From assembly GCF_019797745.1 (NCBI RefSeq), contig NZ_VOSI01000001.1, forward strand, positions 308,928-372,927: a DNA stretch of 64,000 nt, in the 5' to 3' direction. Of this stretch, positions 17,858 through 27,139 are shown in pieces. Below the pieces are notes generated by a model. The model searched no databases. It had not been told where the DNA came from and saw nothing but the letters and a program-made list of their open reading frames with translations. The DNA is from Edaphocola aurantiacus. Lineage in GTDB: Bacteria > Bacteroidota > Bacteroidia > Chitinophagales > Chitinophagaceae. A program made the translations under genes and the position numbers. How positions within the stretch are numbered: position 1 is the first letter of the stretch; each line of letters opens with the position of its first letter.

Positions 17858-18085
17858 TTATTTGTTCTGATTAGCGTTAGGTGTTTCATTGATGCCGCTT
17901 TCGATCTCTTTTTTCACACCTTCTTTAGCATCGTTGAACTCTCTAATACCTCTTCCTATGCCTTTTGCCAGCTCAGGAATCTTACGGCCGCCAAATAAAA
18001 TAACTACTACCAAAACGATCCACAACCATTCGCCGCCGCTTGGCATAGAAATTAATAAGGCCGGATTTAATGAAGATATTGCCAT
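17858..18085 (-). CDS. tatA: Sec-independent translocase subunit TatA/TatE
   Basis: 75 residues with one membrane helix (WLWIVLVVVILFGG), the conserved FGxxKxPELA hinge (FGGRKIPELAKGIGRG) and an amphipathic helix followed by an acidic tail. It forms the pore-like part of the twin-arginine pathway for folded proteins. No tatC is nearby. Divergence from neighbours and its own terminator suggest it is expressed alone. Confidence 0.93.
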   Translation of the reverse strand: MAISSLNPALLISMPSGGEWLWIVLVVVILFGGRKIPELAKGIGRGIREFNDAKEGVKKEIESGINETPNANQNK

Positions 18086-18181
18086 CTCGCTCGAATTTTA
18101 AAAGTATTTATAAAATAATAAAGCAAAATTAAGTGATAAATTCTGCAAATACACAAACTTTAACAAAAAATCTAACCCATT

Positions 18182-19405
18182 TTAGGCCTTCTGCTTCCAC
18201 AAAAGACTACTGTCGCCATAACTCAGAAAACGGAAATCGTGCTCCAGTGCATAAGTATACACCTTTTCCCAATCCGGCCCGATCAGGGCAGAAACCAGCA
18301 GTAACAAAGTACTCTCCGGCTGATGAAAATTGGTTACCAGACCATCAATCATCCGGAACCGGTACCCAGGTGCGATAATGATCTGCGTCTTGGTCACCAG
18401 GCGATTACTGTTGCGCTCCTGCAGATAGTTGATGATCTGTTGCAAAGCGGCTACGGCAGTAAGATCGGTTTCGGTACTGTAAGGAATCCACTGGCTTACC
18501 GCAACCTCATCCAATGTATGCCCCTGGTGCAGCAATACGCCGATCCAGTACAGGCTTTCCAGTGTACGGCAGGAAGTTGTGCCTACAGCAATAAGCGGTT
18601 TAGCCGATTGAAGTTGTTGTAAAAGCAGTTCTATACAGCCCAGGGTTACTTCTATCCACTCTGCATGCATTTCATGCCCCTCCATCGTCTCGCTTTTTAC
18701 CGGTTTAAAGGTTCCGGCGCCGACATGCAGGGTTACAAAATTTTCAACGGTTCCCTTTTGTCCCAGCCCTTCACGAATACGATCCGTAAAATGCAGGGCT
18801 GCTGTGGGTGCGGCGACACTACCCTCTTCCTTGGCAAATATGGTCTGATAGGTTTGTTCATCTTCCGGCTCTGCCTCACGGTTCAGGTAAGGCGGCAAGG
18901 GCACTTTGCCGGCCAGATGCAAAATCTCTGCAAAACTCAGCTCCGGCTGACTCCAGTATAATTTCAAGGTATAAGTTCCGGGATTCTTCTGTACCATTTC
19001 GGCAAATACCATCAGTTCCTCAGAAACCTTCAGTTCCAGCACCTGACCTTCTTTCCACTTTCCGGCGCCGCCGAGAAAACAAGTCCAGTAGACTTGCTCC
19101 CGCTCTGACATTGCAGTCTGTATATCCGGGTATCGGGCATCCGGTTCCAGGCAGAACACTTCTATCTTGCCCCCGGTTGGTTTCTGAAACAACAGGCGGG
19201 CATGTACCACTTTGGTCTGGTTAAAGACCATCATACTATCTGAAGGAATAAACTCTGGTAATTGCCCGAAACCCGTTTCGGTAATATCTCCATCCCGGTA
19301 CACCAGCAGCTTAGACTGGTCTCTCTGCGCTAAGGGATATTTGGCAATTTTCTCATCCGGCAGTCCGTAACGGTATGCCACGATGTTAATATCTTTAGGG
19401 TGCAT
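18182..19405 (-). CDS. queA: S-adenosylmethionine:tRNA ribosyltransferase-isomerase
   Basis: A 407-residue QueA, which adds the epoxycyclopentane precursor to 7-aminomethyl-deazaguanine in tRNA during queuosine synthesis. Family motifs are YGLPDEKIAKYP at the N-terminus, FNQTKVVHARL, TAALHFTD, LHVGAGTFKPV with the catalytic region, and MIDGLVTNFHQPESTLLLLVSA near the end. It is preceded by the LUD gene with only three bases between, so the two are co-transcribed. Confidence 0.95.
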   Translation of the reverse strand: MHPKDINIVAYRYGLPDEKIAKYPLAQRDQSKLLVYRDGDITETGFGQLPEFIPSDSMMVFNQTKVVHARLLFQKPTGGKIEVFCLEPDARYPDIQTAMSEREQVYWTCFLGGAGKWKEGQVLELKVSEELMVFAEMVQKNPGTYTLKLYWSQPELSFAEILHLAGKVPLPPYLNREAEPEDEQTYQTIFAKEEGSVAAPTAALHFTDRIREGLGQKGTVENFVTLHVGAGTFKPVKSETMEGHEMHAEWIEVTLGCIELLLQQLQSAKPLIAVGTTSCRTLESLYWIGVLLHQGHTLDEVAVSQWIPYSTETDLTAVAALQQIINYLQERNSNRLVTKTQIIIAPGYRFRMIDGLVTNFHQPESTLLLLVSALIGPDWEKVYTYALEHDFRFLSYGDSSLLWKQKA

Positions 19406-19408
19406 TAA

Positions 19409-20074
19409 TTATTGATTGATAAAAAAGCAATAGACCTCTTTAGGACCGTGTACACCGGTAACCAGTGTCTTTTCAATATCTGCAGTACGGCTTGGCCCCG
19501 TATTCAGGTTGATCATAGAAGGCATATTATGTACACCATACTTATTCTGCATCAGCTTCAGGGCAATATCTACATCATCGACAATATTATGCGGATATAC
19601 CACTATAATATGTACGGGAAAATAGATAGGTGCTGTGCGGCCAAAAGGTTGTTTACTGCTAAAGAGTAAACTTCCCGTACGAGCTACTGCAGCCTCACAC
19701 TCTGTGATACAGGCATCGGCCTGGGTATTCCAGAGATTAAGGTCACGGACAAAATTCAATTGCTTATGTACAAGAAAGGTAAAGATATTGGCCGGGGCAC
19801 ATACGATCTCCTTCCATTGTTTTGCCAGTGCAAGCTCTCTTAACTGTACGCTGAAATCGTCTTCATCACTACAGTACACGAAATTTCCGCCTGATTTACT
19901 GAATTCATACGCAAAGTTCTCTTCCGGGCTGGCCTGCTCCATATGGGCATACACATTGGCCGGCGGAATATTATCTAATTCCGGGAATGGTTTACGCACA
20001 CTTTCATCCTGTAGTGCAGCACGCACCCGCTTCAGGATATTTTCTTTCGCTTTTGAGGTTTTGAATACAGCCAT
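19409..20074 (-). CDS. LUD-domain protein, LutC/YkgG-like
   Basis: 221 residues of the LUD family, whose best known members (LutC/YkgG) work with LutA and LutB in lactate oxidation. Visible features are the N-terminal helix with ILKRVRAALQDE, a central CITECEAAVARTGSLLFSS and VYPHNIVDDVDIALKLM, and the C-terminal LNTGPSRTADIEKTLVTGVHGP, the most conserved LUD signature. lutA and lutB are not adjacent; instead the gene is coupled to queA. The substrate in this setting is unknown. Confidence 0.88.
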   Translation of the reverse strand: MAVFKTSKAKENILKRVRAALQDESVRKPFPELDNIPPANVYAHMEQASPEENFAYEFSKSGGNFVYCSDEDDFSVQLRELALAKQWKEIVCAPANIFTFLVHKQLNFVRDLNLWNTQADACITECEAAVARTGSLLFSSKQPFGRTAPIYFPVHIIVVYPHNIVDDVDIALKLMQNKYGVHNMPSMINLNTGPSRTADIEKTLVTGVHGPKEVYCFFINQ

Positions 20075-20146
20075 AATCGGTGTTGAAAAGGATTATCAGT
20101 GATCAGGACCTGCAAAATTAGGGGAAATGCTGCATAAGACAGTGCA

Positions 20147-21046
20147 TTAAAAACGGGGATGGTATTTCTGTAATGTTTGCTGTAAGAAATTACGGTCCAG
20201 GTGGGTGTATATTTCTGTTGTGGTAATGCTCTCATGCCCTAGCATTTCCTGTACGGCACGCAGATCTGCTCCGTTCTCTACCAGGTGTGTAGCAAAACTA
20301 TGGCGCAAAGTATGGGGGTAGATATTTTTCTGAATACCGGCTGTGGCAGCAGCTTTTTTGATGATCAGGAAAATCATGACACGACTTAAGCCCTTTCCAT
20401 GTTTGTTCAGGAACAGTATATCCTCAAATCCATTGACAATTCTGCCCTGCTTACGGATATGTTCTTTATACAGGTTAATGTACTTTACCGCCTCATCACC
20501 GATTGGCACCAGACGCTCTTTATTTCCCTTGCCAATTACGCGGATAAAGCCTGCATCAATATACAGGTTCGATATCTTCAGACCGATCAGTTCAGACACG
20601 CGCAGTCCGCAACTATACATGGTTTCGAGGATAGCACGGTTGCGCTGCCCGTCGAAGGTACTGTGATCGATATGTTCAAATAAAAGATTGATTTCCTCCA
20701 GACTCAATACATCAGGAAGCTTTCGCTGAATCTTGGGTGTCTCCAGGAAAGTAGTAGGGTCGGTACTGATCACCTGTTCTACCAACAGGAAATAAAAAAA
20801 AGATTTCAGCCCGGATACAATACGGGCCTGAGATGTAGCGGCCATGGCCACTTCATTAATAGATTCCAGGAAAGATAAAAGATGATGTAATTCTATGGCC
20901 TCAAACCTTATGTCTGGATATTTCCGATCCAGGAACTGCAATAAAAGCTGTACATCGTGTACATAAGCCTGAACGGAGTTTTGTGACAAAGACTTCTCCA
21001 GTTGCAGATAGGCTTTAAATCCGATAATGTAGTCTGCCGCCAGCAT
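20147..21046 (-). CDS. xerD: Site-specific tyrosine recombinase XerD-like
   Basis: A 299-residue tyrosine recombinase for chromosome dimer resolution. The N-terminal SAM-like core-binding domain (about 1-90) is followed by the catalytic domain. The catalytic set is visible: R in GLRVSELIGL, K in GKGNKERLVPI, HxxR in PHTLRHSFATHL, H in LGHESITTTE and the nucleophile Tyr at about 280 (EIYTHL). The length is that of XerC/D, not of an integron or phage integrase. Its ATG overlaps the stop of the upstream MarR gene (TAATG). Confidence 0.92.
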   Translation of the reverse strand: MLAADYIIGFKAYLQLEKSLSQNSVQAYVHDVQLLLQFLDRKYPDIRFEAIELHHLLSFLESINEVAMAATSQARIVSGLKSFFYFLLVEQVISTDPTTFLETPKIQRKLPDVLSLEEINLLFEHIDHSTFDGQRNRAILETMYSCGLRVSELIGLKISNLYIDAGFIRVIGKGNKERLVPIGDEAVKYINLYKEHIRKQGRIVNGFEDILFLNKHGKGLSRVMIFLIIKKAAATAGIQKNIYPHTLRHSFATHLVENGADLRAVQEMLGHESITTTEIYTHLDRNFLQQTLQKYHPRF

Positions 21047-21498
21047 TAGTCATGCATTTTATCCATAAGGTCGGAAAGCAGCATGGCCTCCTCTTCGCTA
21101 AGGTTTCTAGACATTATAGCATGTTCCTGGTCCAGTACTTTAGGAGTGAGCATATCCAGGAATTCTTTTCCCTTTGCAGATATGGTTACCAGCGCGACGC
21201 GCTTGTCGACCTTACTCATCTCTTTTTTAATGTGTCCCTTGTCCAGCAGTTTATCTATAATACGCGTTACATTAGAGGCCTTATACAGCATACGTTGCTG
21301 TATAGAGGCTACTGTAAGCGGGGTGTTGCTACCATTGAGTATGCGTAGCACATTATACTGTGCACTGGTAATACCATGTGATTTAAACATAGGAGACATC
21401 TTCTGGTCTATCCAGATACCAGAGAAAATAACATTCAGGCAAACTTTATGGAAACTGTCCCGGATAGTCTGGGTCATCAACACTTCTTCTAACTTCAT
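21046..21498 (-). CDS. MarR-family transcriptional regulator
   Basis: 150 residues with a winged helix-turn-helix: ITSAQYNVLRILNG (helix 2), QQRMLYKASNVTRIIDKLLDKGHI (recognition helix) and the wing KVDKRVALVTISAKGKEFL. It probably acts as a dimeric repressor responding to a small ligand. It is translationally coupled to xerD downstream and divergent from yihY across 96 bases, so regulation of itself or yihY is possible. The ligand is unknown. Confidence 0.9.
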   Translation of the reverse strand: MKLEEVLMTQTIRDSFHKVCLNVIFSGIWIDQKMSPMFKSHGITSAQYNVLRILNGSNTPLTVASIQQRMLYKASNVTRIIDKLLDKGHIKKEMSKVDKRVALVTISAKGKEFLDMLTPKVLDQEHAIMSRNLSEEEAMLLSDLMDKMHD

Positions 21499-21594
21499 AA
21501 CACTAGGCTGGCAACAATATTTTAATAAACATTAAGATATATACTAATGGCAAATGTATCACATTTTAACTTTAATAGTATAATTTTACTGTTA

Positions 21595-22578
21595 ATGAGA
21601 AGAAAAGCTATTCCTATACTGAAGAAATACTGGCGCATACTCATTAATGCCGGCAATGGCTTTGCCAATGACCGTGCGACTAAGCTCAGTGCGGCACTGG
21701 CTTACAATACTATTTTTTCTCTGCCACCCATGCTGCTGCTGATCATTATTATCGGGGGCACATTCTACGGACAAAAGGCACTGGAAGGGCGTTTATTCTC
21801 CGAATTACAACAATACATCGGACCCAATACGGCATTCCAGATACAGGAGGTAATGTCTAAGATTAACTTTCAGAAAAACAGCGGACTGGCCACTGCCATC
21901 AGTATTGTAGTGCTGACTATTGGTGCAACCGGGATCTTTGCAGAAATACAGGATTCCCTCAATATGATCTGGGGTGTACGGGCCAAAGCCAAGAAAGGTT
22001 TTATCAAACTACTGATTACCCGTGCACTTTCCTTTACCATGATCATCGGGCTGGGATTCTTACTGCTCGTCTCTCTTGTGCTGAATGCACTACTGCTGGG
22101 TTTTGGTAAATTTATGATGAGCAAGCTTCCTTTTATACCGGTTGCCTTGCTGGACAGTGTCAATACCGGTTTTGTGTTTGTGATACTGACCTTCCTGTTT
22201 ATGGTGATCTTTAAGATGCTGCCCGATGTAAAAATTCGCTGGACACAGGTGCTGCCTGGGGCCATCATTACTACCCTGCTTTTCTTCCTGGGTAAATACC
22301 TGATTGGTCTATATATCAGCAGCAGTACCATAGCGAGTTTGTACGGAGCAGCAGGTTCTGTAATTATCTTATTGCTCTGGATCTACTATTCCGCTTTAAT
22401 TCTTTACTTTGGGGCCGAATTTACCCGGGCATATATGGAGGAACAGGGACTGAGGATACAGCCAACCACATATGCAGAATATAGTGACCGCCTGCTCCTC
22501 AAAGAGCACCTGGAACAACATTATAAAGATTCTTCGGGAACCAAATCATTAATCGATCAGCACAGCAGACATGAATAG
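21595..22578 (+). CDS. YihY/UPF0761-type membrane protein
   Basis: An inner-membrane protein of about 327 residues, of the family once called ribonuclease BN. It has a cytosolic N-terminus (KYWRILINAGNGFANDRATKLSAALAYNTIF), six predicted membrane helices, and the conserved SLYGAAGSVIILLLWIYYS and ILYFGAEFTRAY near the end. The function is not settled. The frame also opens at ATG 21547. I prefer 21595 because a TAACTTTA box lies between the two and the family core starts soon after. It overlaps aroC by 8 bases. Confidence 0.85.
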   Translation: MRRKAIPILKKYWRILINAGNGFANDRATKLSAALAYNTIFSLPPMLLLIIIIGGTFYGQKALEGRLFSELQQYIGPNTAFQIQEVMSKINFQKNSGLATAISIVVLTIGATGIFAEIQDSLNMIWGVRAKAKKGFIKLLITRALSFTMIIGLGFLLLVSLVLNALLLGFGKFMMSKLPFIPVALLDSVNTGFVFVILTFLFMVIFKMLPDVKIRWTQVLPGAIITTLLFFLGKYLIGLYISSSTIASLYGAAGSVIILLLWIYYSALILYFGAEFTRAYMEEQGLRIQPTTYAEYSDRLLLKEHLEQHYKDSSGTKSLIDQHSRHE

Positions 22579-23551
22579 TTTCAATACTATTTTCAATATA
22601 CAGGTATTCGGCGCCTCGCACGGACCCTTGGTGGGGGTTACCCTTGATCATGTACCTGCAGGTATAGCCATACAGACTTCCGACTTCCTTCCTGATCTGG
22701 AGCGCAGAAAGGGAGGACAAAAAGGCGGTACACCAAGGGTTGAGGAAGATATTCCACAGATCGTGTCCGGTTATTTTAACGGGTATACGACCGGTGCCCC
22801 ACTCACTATTTTATTTGAAAATAATAATACCCGATCTGAGGCGTACACCAAGCAGAGAGACGTTTACCGTCCGGGACATGCTGACTTTGTAGCACATGAG
22901 AAATTCGGCGGATTTGAAGATTACAGAGGGGGCGGCCATTTCAGTGCGCGGCTTACGACTGGTATTGTAGCCGCTGGTGTAATTGCAAAAAAAATCCTGG
23001 GCAATATTACTTTTGAAGCACTTGTTACCGAAGCTGGTGGCCTGCAGGATATTGATGCAGCACTGGAGAAAGCTATTGCGGCTAAAGACAGTATAGGCGG
23101 TATCGTATCCTGTACGATTAAGCATGTACCTGTTGGCTGGGGCGAACCCTTCTGGGATAGCATAGAGAGCCGTATGGCCCAGGCAATGTTCTCTATACCT
23201 GCTGTAAAGGGTATTGAGTTCGGTGCAGGCTTTGCTGCTGCCCGGATGATGGGCTCGGAGCATAATGATGCCTACCTGGACACAAACGGGCATACCCGCA
23301 CCAATCATGCAGGGGGTATTATCGGAGGCATCTCTAATGGCAATGACCTTAGCTTCAGACTGGCTTTCAAACCGACAGCCTCTACACCAAAAGAACAACA
23401 GACTTTTAATCATGCGACTCAGCAAGTTGAACCCTTTTCTGTAAAAGGACGACATGATCTTTGTGTTGCCCTTCGTGCACCAGTGATCGTAGAAGCAATG
23501 GCAGCCCTGGTGCTGGTTGACCTGATGATGTTACATAAAGCAAGAATTTAA
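22571..23551 (+). CDS. aroC: Chorismate synthase
   Basis: Converts 5-enolpyruvylshikimate 3-phosphate to chorismate with reduced FMN. The 326 residues carry the signatures GASHGPLVGVTLDHVPAG, RPGHADF, DYRGGGHFSARLTTG and NHAGGIIGGISNG. This is slightly shorter than many AroC proteins (about 350-360) but all FMN and substrate motifs are present. The start lies within the end of yihY. ubiA follows with 2 bases between, giving a yihY-aroC-ubiA-maf operon. Confidence 0.94.
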   Translation: MNSFNTIFNIQVFGASHGPLVGVTLDHVPAGIAIQTSDFLPDLERRKGGQKGGTPRVEEDIPQIVSGYFNGYTTGAPLTILFENNNTRSEAYTKQRDVYRPGHADFVAHEKFGGFEDYRGGGHFSARLTTGIVAAGVIAKKILGNITFEALVTEAGGLQDIDAALEKAIAAKDSIGGIVSCTIKHVPVGWGEPFWDSIESRMAQAMFSIPAVKGIEFGAGFAAARMMGSEHNDAYLDTNGHTRTNHAGGIIGGISNGNDLSFRLAFKPTASTPKEQQTFNHATQQVEPFSVKGRHDLCVALRAPVIVEAMAALVLVDLMMLHKARI

Positions 23552-23553
23552 AA

Positions 23554-24507
23554 ATGACTTTTCCTGAAATTGCCAAACTGGTGCGCCTGCCTAACCTGCT
23601 TATTGTATGGGGCACGCAGATGCTGACCTGGTTCTGCCTGCTGCTGCCACTATCGAGGATCACTGGCCAGCCCTTATTCCTCGATGCTGCAAATGCACTG
23701 CTGCTCAGCCTTTCCACAGTACTGATCGCTGCGGGAGGATATGTTATCAATGATTATTTCGATGTGAAGATCGATGCTATTAACCGTCCGGAGAAATCTC
23801 TGATCGGTAAGGATATAAATCCTAAAGTAGCTATACTGCTGCATAACTTTTGTAATGTAGCAGGGCTGATCATAGCTGCACTACTGGCCTACCAGTTAAA
23901 AAGTCCTGCTGCATTCGCCATTCCTTTTATCTCTACGATATTGCTCTGGTTTTACTCCACTCACTTTAAGCGGCAATATGTGATCGGTAATGTAGTCGTA
24001 GCCATACTCACTGCCATGTCTATCGCGATTTTCATTGCATATGAGCCTTTAGCACAGCGCTACTTTTCTGCTGTACTGCTAGAGACCTCCGAAGGTATTA
24101 TGAAACTAAACCCGGTATGGATTTTACTGGTTTATAGTTTTTTTGCCTTTATGCTTACCTGGATCAGGGAGATCATTAAAGATATGGAGGATTTTAAGGG
24201 CGATGCGGAAGATGGTTGTGTAACCATGCCGATCAGGATAGGCTTGCAAAAAACAATCCTCTTCATCAGGATACTGACCACACTGACCCTTATCCCGGTG
24301 CTGATGGCTACTGCATACCTGTTTATGCATTCCTGGTGGATACTCGGAGCTTATGCCCTGCTGGCACTAACCTTCCCTATGATCTACCTGGGCATTAATA
24401 TTGGCAAATCTCTGACTCAGAAACACTTTGCCTATTACAGTAAATACTTAAAGATTCTGATGCTTTTAGGTATCTTTACCCTCATTTTATATTACATTAT
24501 TCAATAA
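23554..24507 (+). CDS. UbiA-family prenyltransferase
   Basis: A 317-residue polytopic membrane enzyme moving a prenyl group from a prenyl diphosphate. The two aspartate-rich motifs are NDYFDVKIDAINRP (about 64-77) and DMEDFKGDAEDG (about 209-220). Related Bacteroidota proteins are often named geranylgeranylglycerol-phosphate geranylgeranyltransferase. The acceptor cannot be read from the sequence. It sits between aroC and maf in one operon. Confidence 0.88.
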   Translation: MTFPEIAKLVRLPNLLIVWGTQMLTWFCLLLPLSRITGQPLFLDAANALLLSLSTVLIAAGGYVINDYFDVKIDAINRPEKSLIGKDINPKVAILLHNFCNVAGLIIAALLAYQLKSPAAFAIPFISTILLWFYSTHFKRQYVIGNVVVAILTAMSIAIFIAYEPLAQRYFSAVLLETSEGIMKLNPVWILLVYSFFAFMLTWIREIIKDMEDFKGDAEDGCVTMPIRIGLQKTILFIRILTTLTLIPVLMATAYLFMHSWWILGAYALLALTFPMIYLGINIGKSLTQKHFAYYSKYLKILMLLGIFTLILYYIIQ

Positions 24508-24520
24508 CAATTCTGCGTAC

Positions 24521-25102
24521 ATGAACCTGATTCTTGCCTCTGCCTCTCCCCGAAGAAAACAACTACTCAGCGATGCCGGTTATACTTTTGATATTGTCGT
24601 GGCACATACAGACGAGTCCTTTCCAGAAAGCTTACCTATAGATCAGGTTCCGGAATATATAGCCCGTGAAAAAGCCCTGGCCGTACAAGGTTTGTTATCA
24701 GAAAAAGCTACTGATGCCATTATTATCGCAGCAGATACAGTGGTTGTGCTGGAAGATGAAATCATAGGCAAACCTGATGATGCAGCACATGCAAAAAAGA
24801 TATTGCAAAAACTGTCCGGCAAAACACACCGTGTTATTACCGGAGTATACCTGTTAAAAGGCGACGCAGCGCAGAGTTTTCATAGTATCACATCTGTAAC
24901 CTTTAACCCGATTACGGATACACAGATCGATTATTATATTGAAAAGTTCAGACCATTTGACAAAGCCGGGGCCTATGCCATCCAGGAATGGATCGGTCTT
25001 ATTGGGGTGTCTCATATAAACGGAGACATCTATAATGTCATCGGGCTGCCGGTCAACAAACTGGCGAGTGTGCTGAGCTCCTGGAATATTTTCGCCGTAT
25101 AA
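24521..25102 (+). CDS. maf: Maf-type nucleotide pyrophosphatase
   Basis: A 193-residue Maf/YhdE house-cleaning pyrophosphatase that hydrolyses non-canonical or pyrimidine nucleoside triphosphates. The N-terminal signature LASASPRRKQLL, ADTVVVLEDEIIGKPDD and the catalytic-region motif DKAGAYAIQEW are present. Which subfamily (dTTP/UTP or m7GTP) cannot be fixed by eye, though the QEW and GKP patterns fit the dTTP/UTP type. Last clear member of the aroC operon. Confidence 0.93.
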   Translation: MNLILASASPRRKQLLSDAGYTFDIVVAHTDESFPESLPIDQVPEYIAREKALAVQGLLSEKATDAIIIAADTVVVLEDEIIGKPDDAAHAKKILQKLSGKTHRVITGVYLLKGDAAQSFHSITSVTFNPITDTQIDYYIEKFRPFDKAGAYAIQEWIGLIGVSHINGDIYNVIGLPVNKLASVLSSWNIFAV

Positions 25103-25154
25103 ATATTTGAATTGTTATTTTTGTGGCCATTGCAATTTATCATACCTGAATATC

Positions 25155-26351
25155 ATGAATAAAAGTACCCCAGCATATATAACCGGGATAGGCATTATCA
25201 GCGCTATCGGAGACAATGTAGCCGAAAACTGTACCGCATTGACTGAAGAGCGGGCCGGCATTGCTCCGGCTACGTACCTGCAGACAATACATCCCTTTCC
25301 GGTGGGTGAAATCAGGTATTCAAATGAAGAGCTGGCGAAAATAGCGGGCGTACTCCCTACTTTTCCGCGTACAGCTTTACTGAGTATTATTGCGGCGAAA
25401 GAGGCTTTTGCACCATTCATCGGTAAAACGGAAGGCCTGAAGGCTGGAGTGATATCGGCCAATACTGTTGGCGGAATGGATCTTTCTGAAACCATGTTTG
25501 AATCGGTTGCAGAAAGAAAAGCAATGGATAAACGCAAGCTCTGGTATCATGAATGCGGCTCTATTACGGAGCTTACCGCATATGCGATCGGGTTGGAAGA
25601 TGCCTGGTCTACTTCTATAAGCACCGCCTGTTCTTCTTCTGCCAATACAATTATGCTGGGAGCACAACTGATTGAGCAAGGCAAACTGGATATTGTCATT
25701 GCCGGTGGTGCCGACAGTCTTTCTAAATTTACCCTTAACGGCTTCAATTCACTGATGATACTGGACAAGGAACTGTGCCGTCCGTTTGACGAAAACCGCC
25801 AGGGACTTAATTTAGGAGAAGCTGCCGCTTATGTGGTATTGATGAGTGAACGTGCGGTGGCACAGACCGGCGCTGCAAAGAGAGCTATTCTTTCCGGTTA
25901 TGCCAATGCTAATGATGCACACCATCAGACAGCATCATCCCCGGACGGTACCGGAAACCAGCTGGCTATGGCGGGTGCACTGGCACAGGCAGGATTGCAA
26001 CCCGGTGATATTGATTATATCAACCTGCATGGTACAGGTACGGCAAATAATGATTCTTCAGAAGGCATTGCCATTGAAAAAGTATTTGAAGGCTATACCA
26101 TTCCTGAAGCCAGCTCTACAAAGGCCTATACCGGACATACATTAGGTGCAGCCGGATCGGTTGAGGCCGTCTTTTCTGTATTAGCGATAGAAAAACAGGT
26201 AACCTGGCCGCATTTGCGCATGCAAACCCCTATCAGTAGCCTGAACTGGCAGCCCAGCACACATTGCGTAGCAAAGCCTATCCGTAATGTATTATCCAAT
26301 TCATTCGGATTCGGAGGCAATTGCTCAGCCCTGGTTATTTCTAAAGCTTAG
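25155..26351 (+). CDS. Beta-ketoacyl synthase (FabF-like)
   Basis: A 398-residue condensing enzyme. The Cys-His-His triad is complete: C159 in STACSSSAN, the first His in NLHGTGTANND and the second in YTGHTLGAAGSVEAV. Such enzymes extend acyl-ACP chains. This one is more divergent than a housekeeping FabF and lacks fatty-acid genes around it. It could belong to a secondary polyene or lipid pathway encoded elsewhere. Start ATG 25155 is chosen because MNKSTPAYITGIGIIS begins the fold. Its 3' end overlaps a small minus-strand frame by 11 bases. Confidence 0.9.
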   Translation: MNKSTPAYITGIGIISAIGDNVAENCTALTEERAGIAPATYLQTIHPFPVGEIRYSNEELAKIAGVLPTFPRTALLSIIAAKEAFAPFIGKTEGLKAGVISANTVGGMDLSETMFESVAERKAMDKRKLWYHECGSITELTAYAIGLEDAWSTSISTACSSSANTIMLGAQLIEQGKLDIVIAGGADSLSKFTLNGFNSLMILDKELCRPFDENRQGLNLGEAAAYVVLMSERAVAQTGAAKRAILSGYANANDAHHQTASSPDGTGNQLAMAGALAQAGLQPGDIDYINLHGTGTANNDSSEGIAIEKVFEGYTIPEASSTKAYTGHTLGAAGSVEAVFSVLAIEKQVTWPHLRMQTPISSLNWQPSTHCVAKPIRNVLSNSFGFGGNCSALVISKA

Positions 26352-26556
26352 GACTTCCCTGCTGCTCTTCGGCTACGGCCTTTATTCTTTTTAATAGTTC
26401 GGTCAGACAAGCCGCGCTCGGCTCTATATTGACCTGGTGCAGGATATTCAGTTCCCTGGAATATTGGTTATATAAATCCAGATCTGCAATCATTTCGATT
26501 GCGGCACCATTGGCATCGGTATGATGTGATGAAGTATGATGTAAAAGTAGTCCCAT
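26341..26556 (-). CDS. Small hypothetical protein
   Basis: A 71-residue frame with protein-like composition: a histidine-rich N-terminus (LLLHHTSSHHTD), then a predicted helix pair (IADLDLYNQYSRELNILHQV and LTELLKRIKAVAEEQQG). No motif is recognised. It is convergent with the ketosynthase and overlaps its last codons. A TATAATTG upstream on the minus strand could be a weak promoter. Coding status is uncertain. Confidence 0.45.
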   Translation of the reverse strand: MGLLLHHTSSHHTDANGAAIEMIADLDLYNQYSRELNILHQVNIEPSAACLTELLKRIKAVAEEQQGSPKL

Positions 26557-26681
26557 TCGATATTATTTAGTGTGCTTTCCAATTATAACGGCAGCTCACA
26601 TTATTATCGTATGAAAATGAGATTCTAAAGAAATTTTTAACAAATATGCTCTAAGCTTTTTGTGAAATGGCCGACTGGCGG

Positions 26682-26966
26682 CTATTTGACGATGACATAA
26701 ACGTCTTCCCCGTCCTTTTTGTGGTGGTAGCTCTCACGGGCGTATTGCTCCAGGACTTCAGGATTGGTCTTCAGTTGCTGTAACTCCGTATCCATGCTGT
26801 CAGACTCCAGCGTCATGTACTCGATCTTGTTATTCAGTTCATCGAGCTCTTTCTGGCTTTCGCGGATGGTAAACAGATCATAAGGGCTAAAAAACAGCAT
26901 CAACAAGGCAAACACAACGATGGCCAGCATATACTTGTTGGTAATGATTCTTAAAACCGTTTTCAT
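26682..26966 (-). CDS. FtsB/DivIC-type septum formation initiator
   Basis: 94 residues: one membrane helix (YMLAIVVFALLMLFFS) followed by a heptad coiled coil (RESQKELDELNNKIEYMTLESDSMDTELQQL) and the typical NPEVLEQYARESYHHKKDGEDVYVI tail of FtsB/DivIC proteins, which bridge FtsL and FtsQ at the septum. The start is ATG 26966; the longer frame to 27101 runs into the divergent transketolase promoter region. Confidence 0.88.
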   Translation of the reverse strand: MKTVLRIITNKYMLAIVVFALLMLFFSPYDLFTIRESQKELDELNNKIEYMTLESDSMDTELQQLKTNPEVLEQYARESYHHKKDGEDVYVIVK

Positions 26967-27063
26967 CTGATATAAAATATTCGAAAAGCAAATTTCAGTA
27001 AAAAAACAATATAGCGCTACCTGTAGTTCTTTTTTGTGGATAATTAATTCCGGAAAATTGGTT

Positions 27064-27094
27064 TTTGAAAGATTGTCAAATAATAATACTTTTG
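27064..27094 (+). promoter_or_regulatory. Full Bacteroidota promoter for transketolase subunit
   Basis: TTTG at 27064-27067 and TACTTTTG at 27087-27094 with exactly 19 bases between, the optimal -33/-7 layout of Bacteroidota promoters. Confidence 0.75.
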
Positions 27095-27139
27095 CAAGCA
27101 TATTATAACAATCTCAAAGTACTTCAATAAACATCCATT

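Noticed and set aside
20147-21046. Integrase marking a mobile element
   Set aside because: The length and motifs are those of chromosomal XerD; there is no attachment repeat, excisionase or cargo around it.
25155-26556. Start of a flexirubin or aryl-polyene gene cluster
   Set aside because: Only one ketosynthase and one doubtful small frame are present; no acyl carrier, ammonia lyase, dehydratase or acyltransferase follows.
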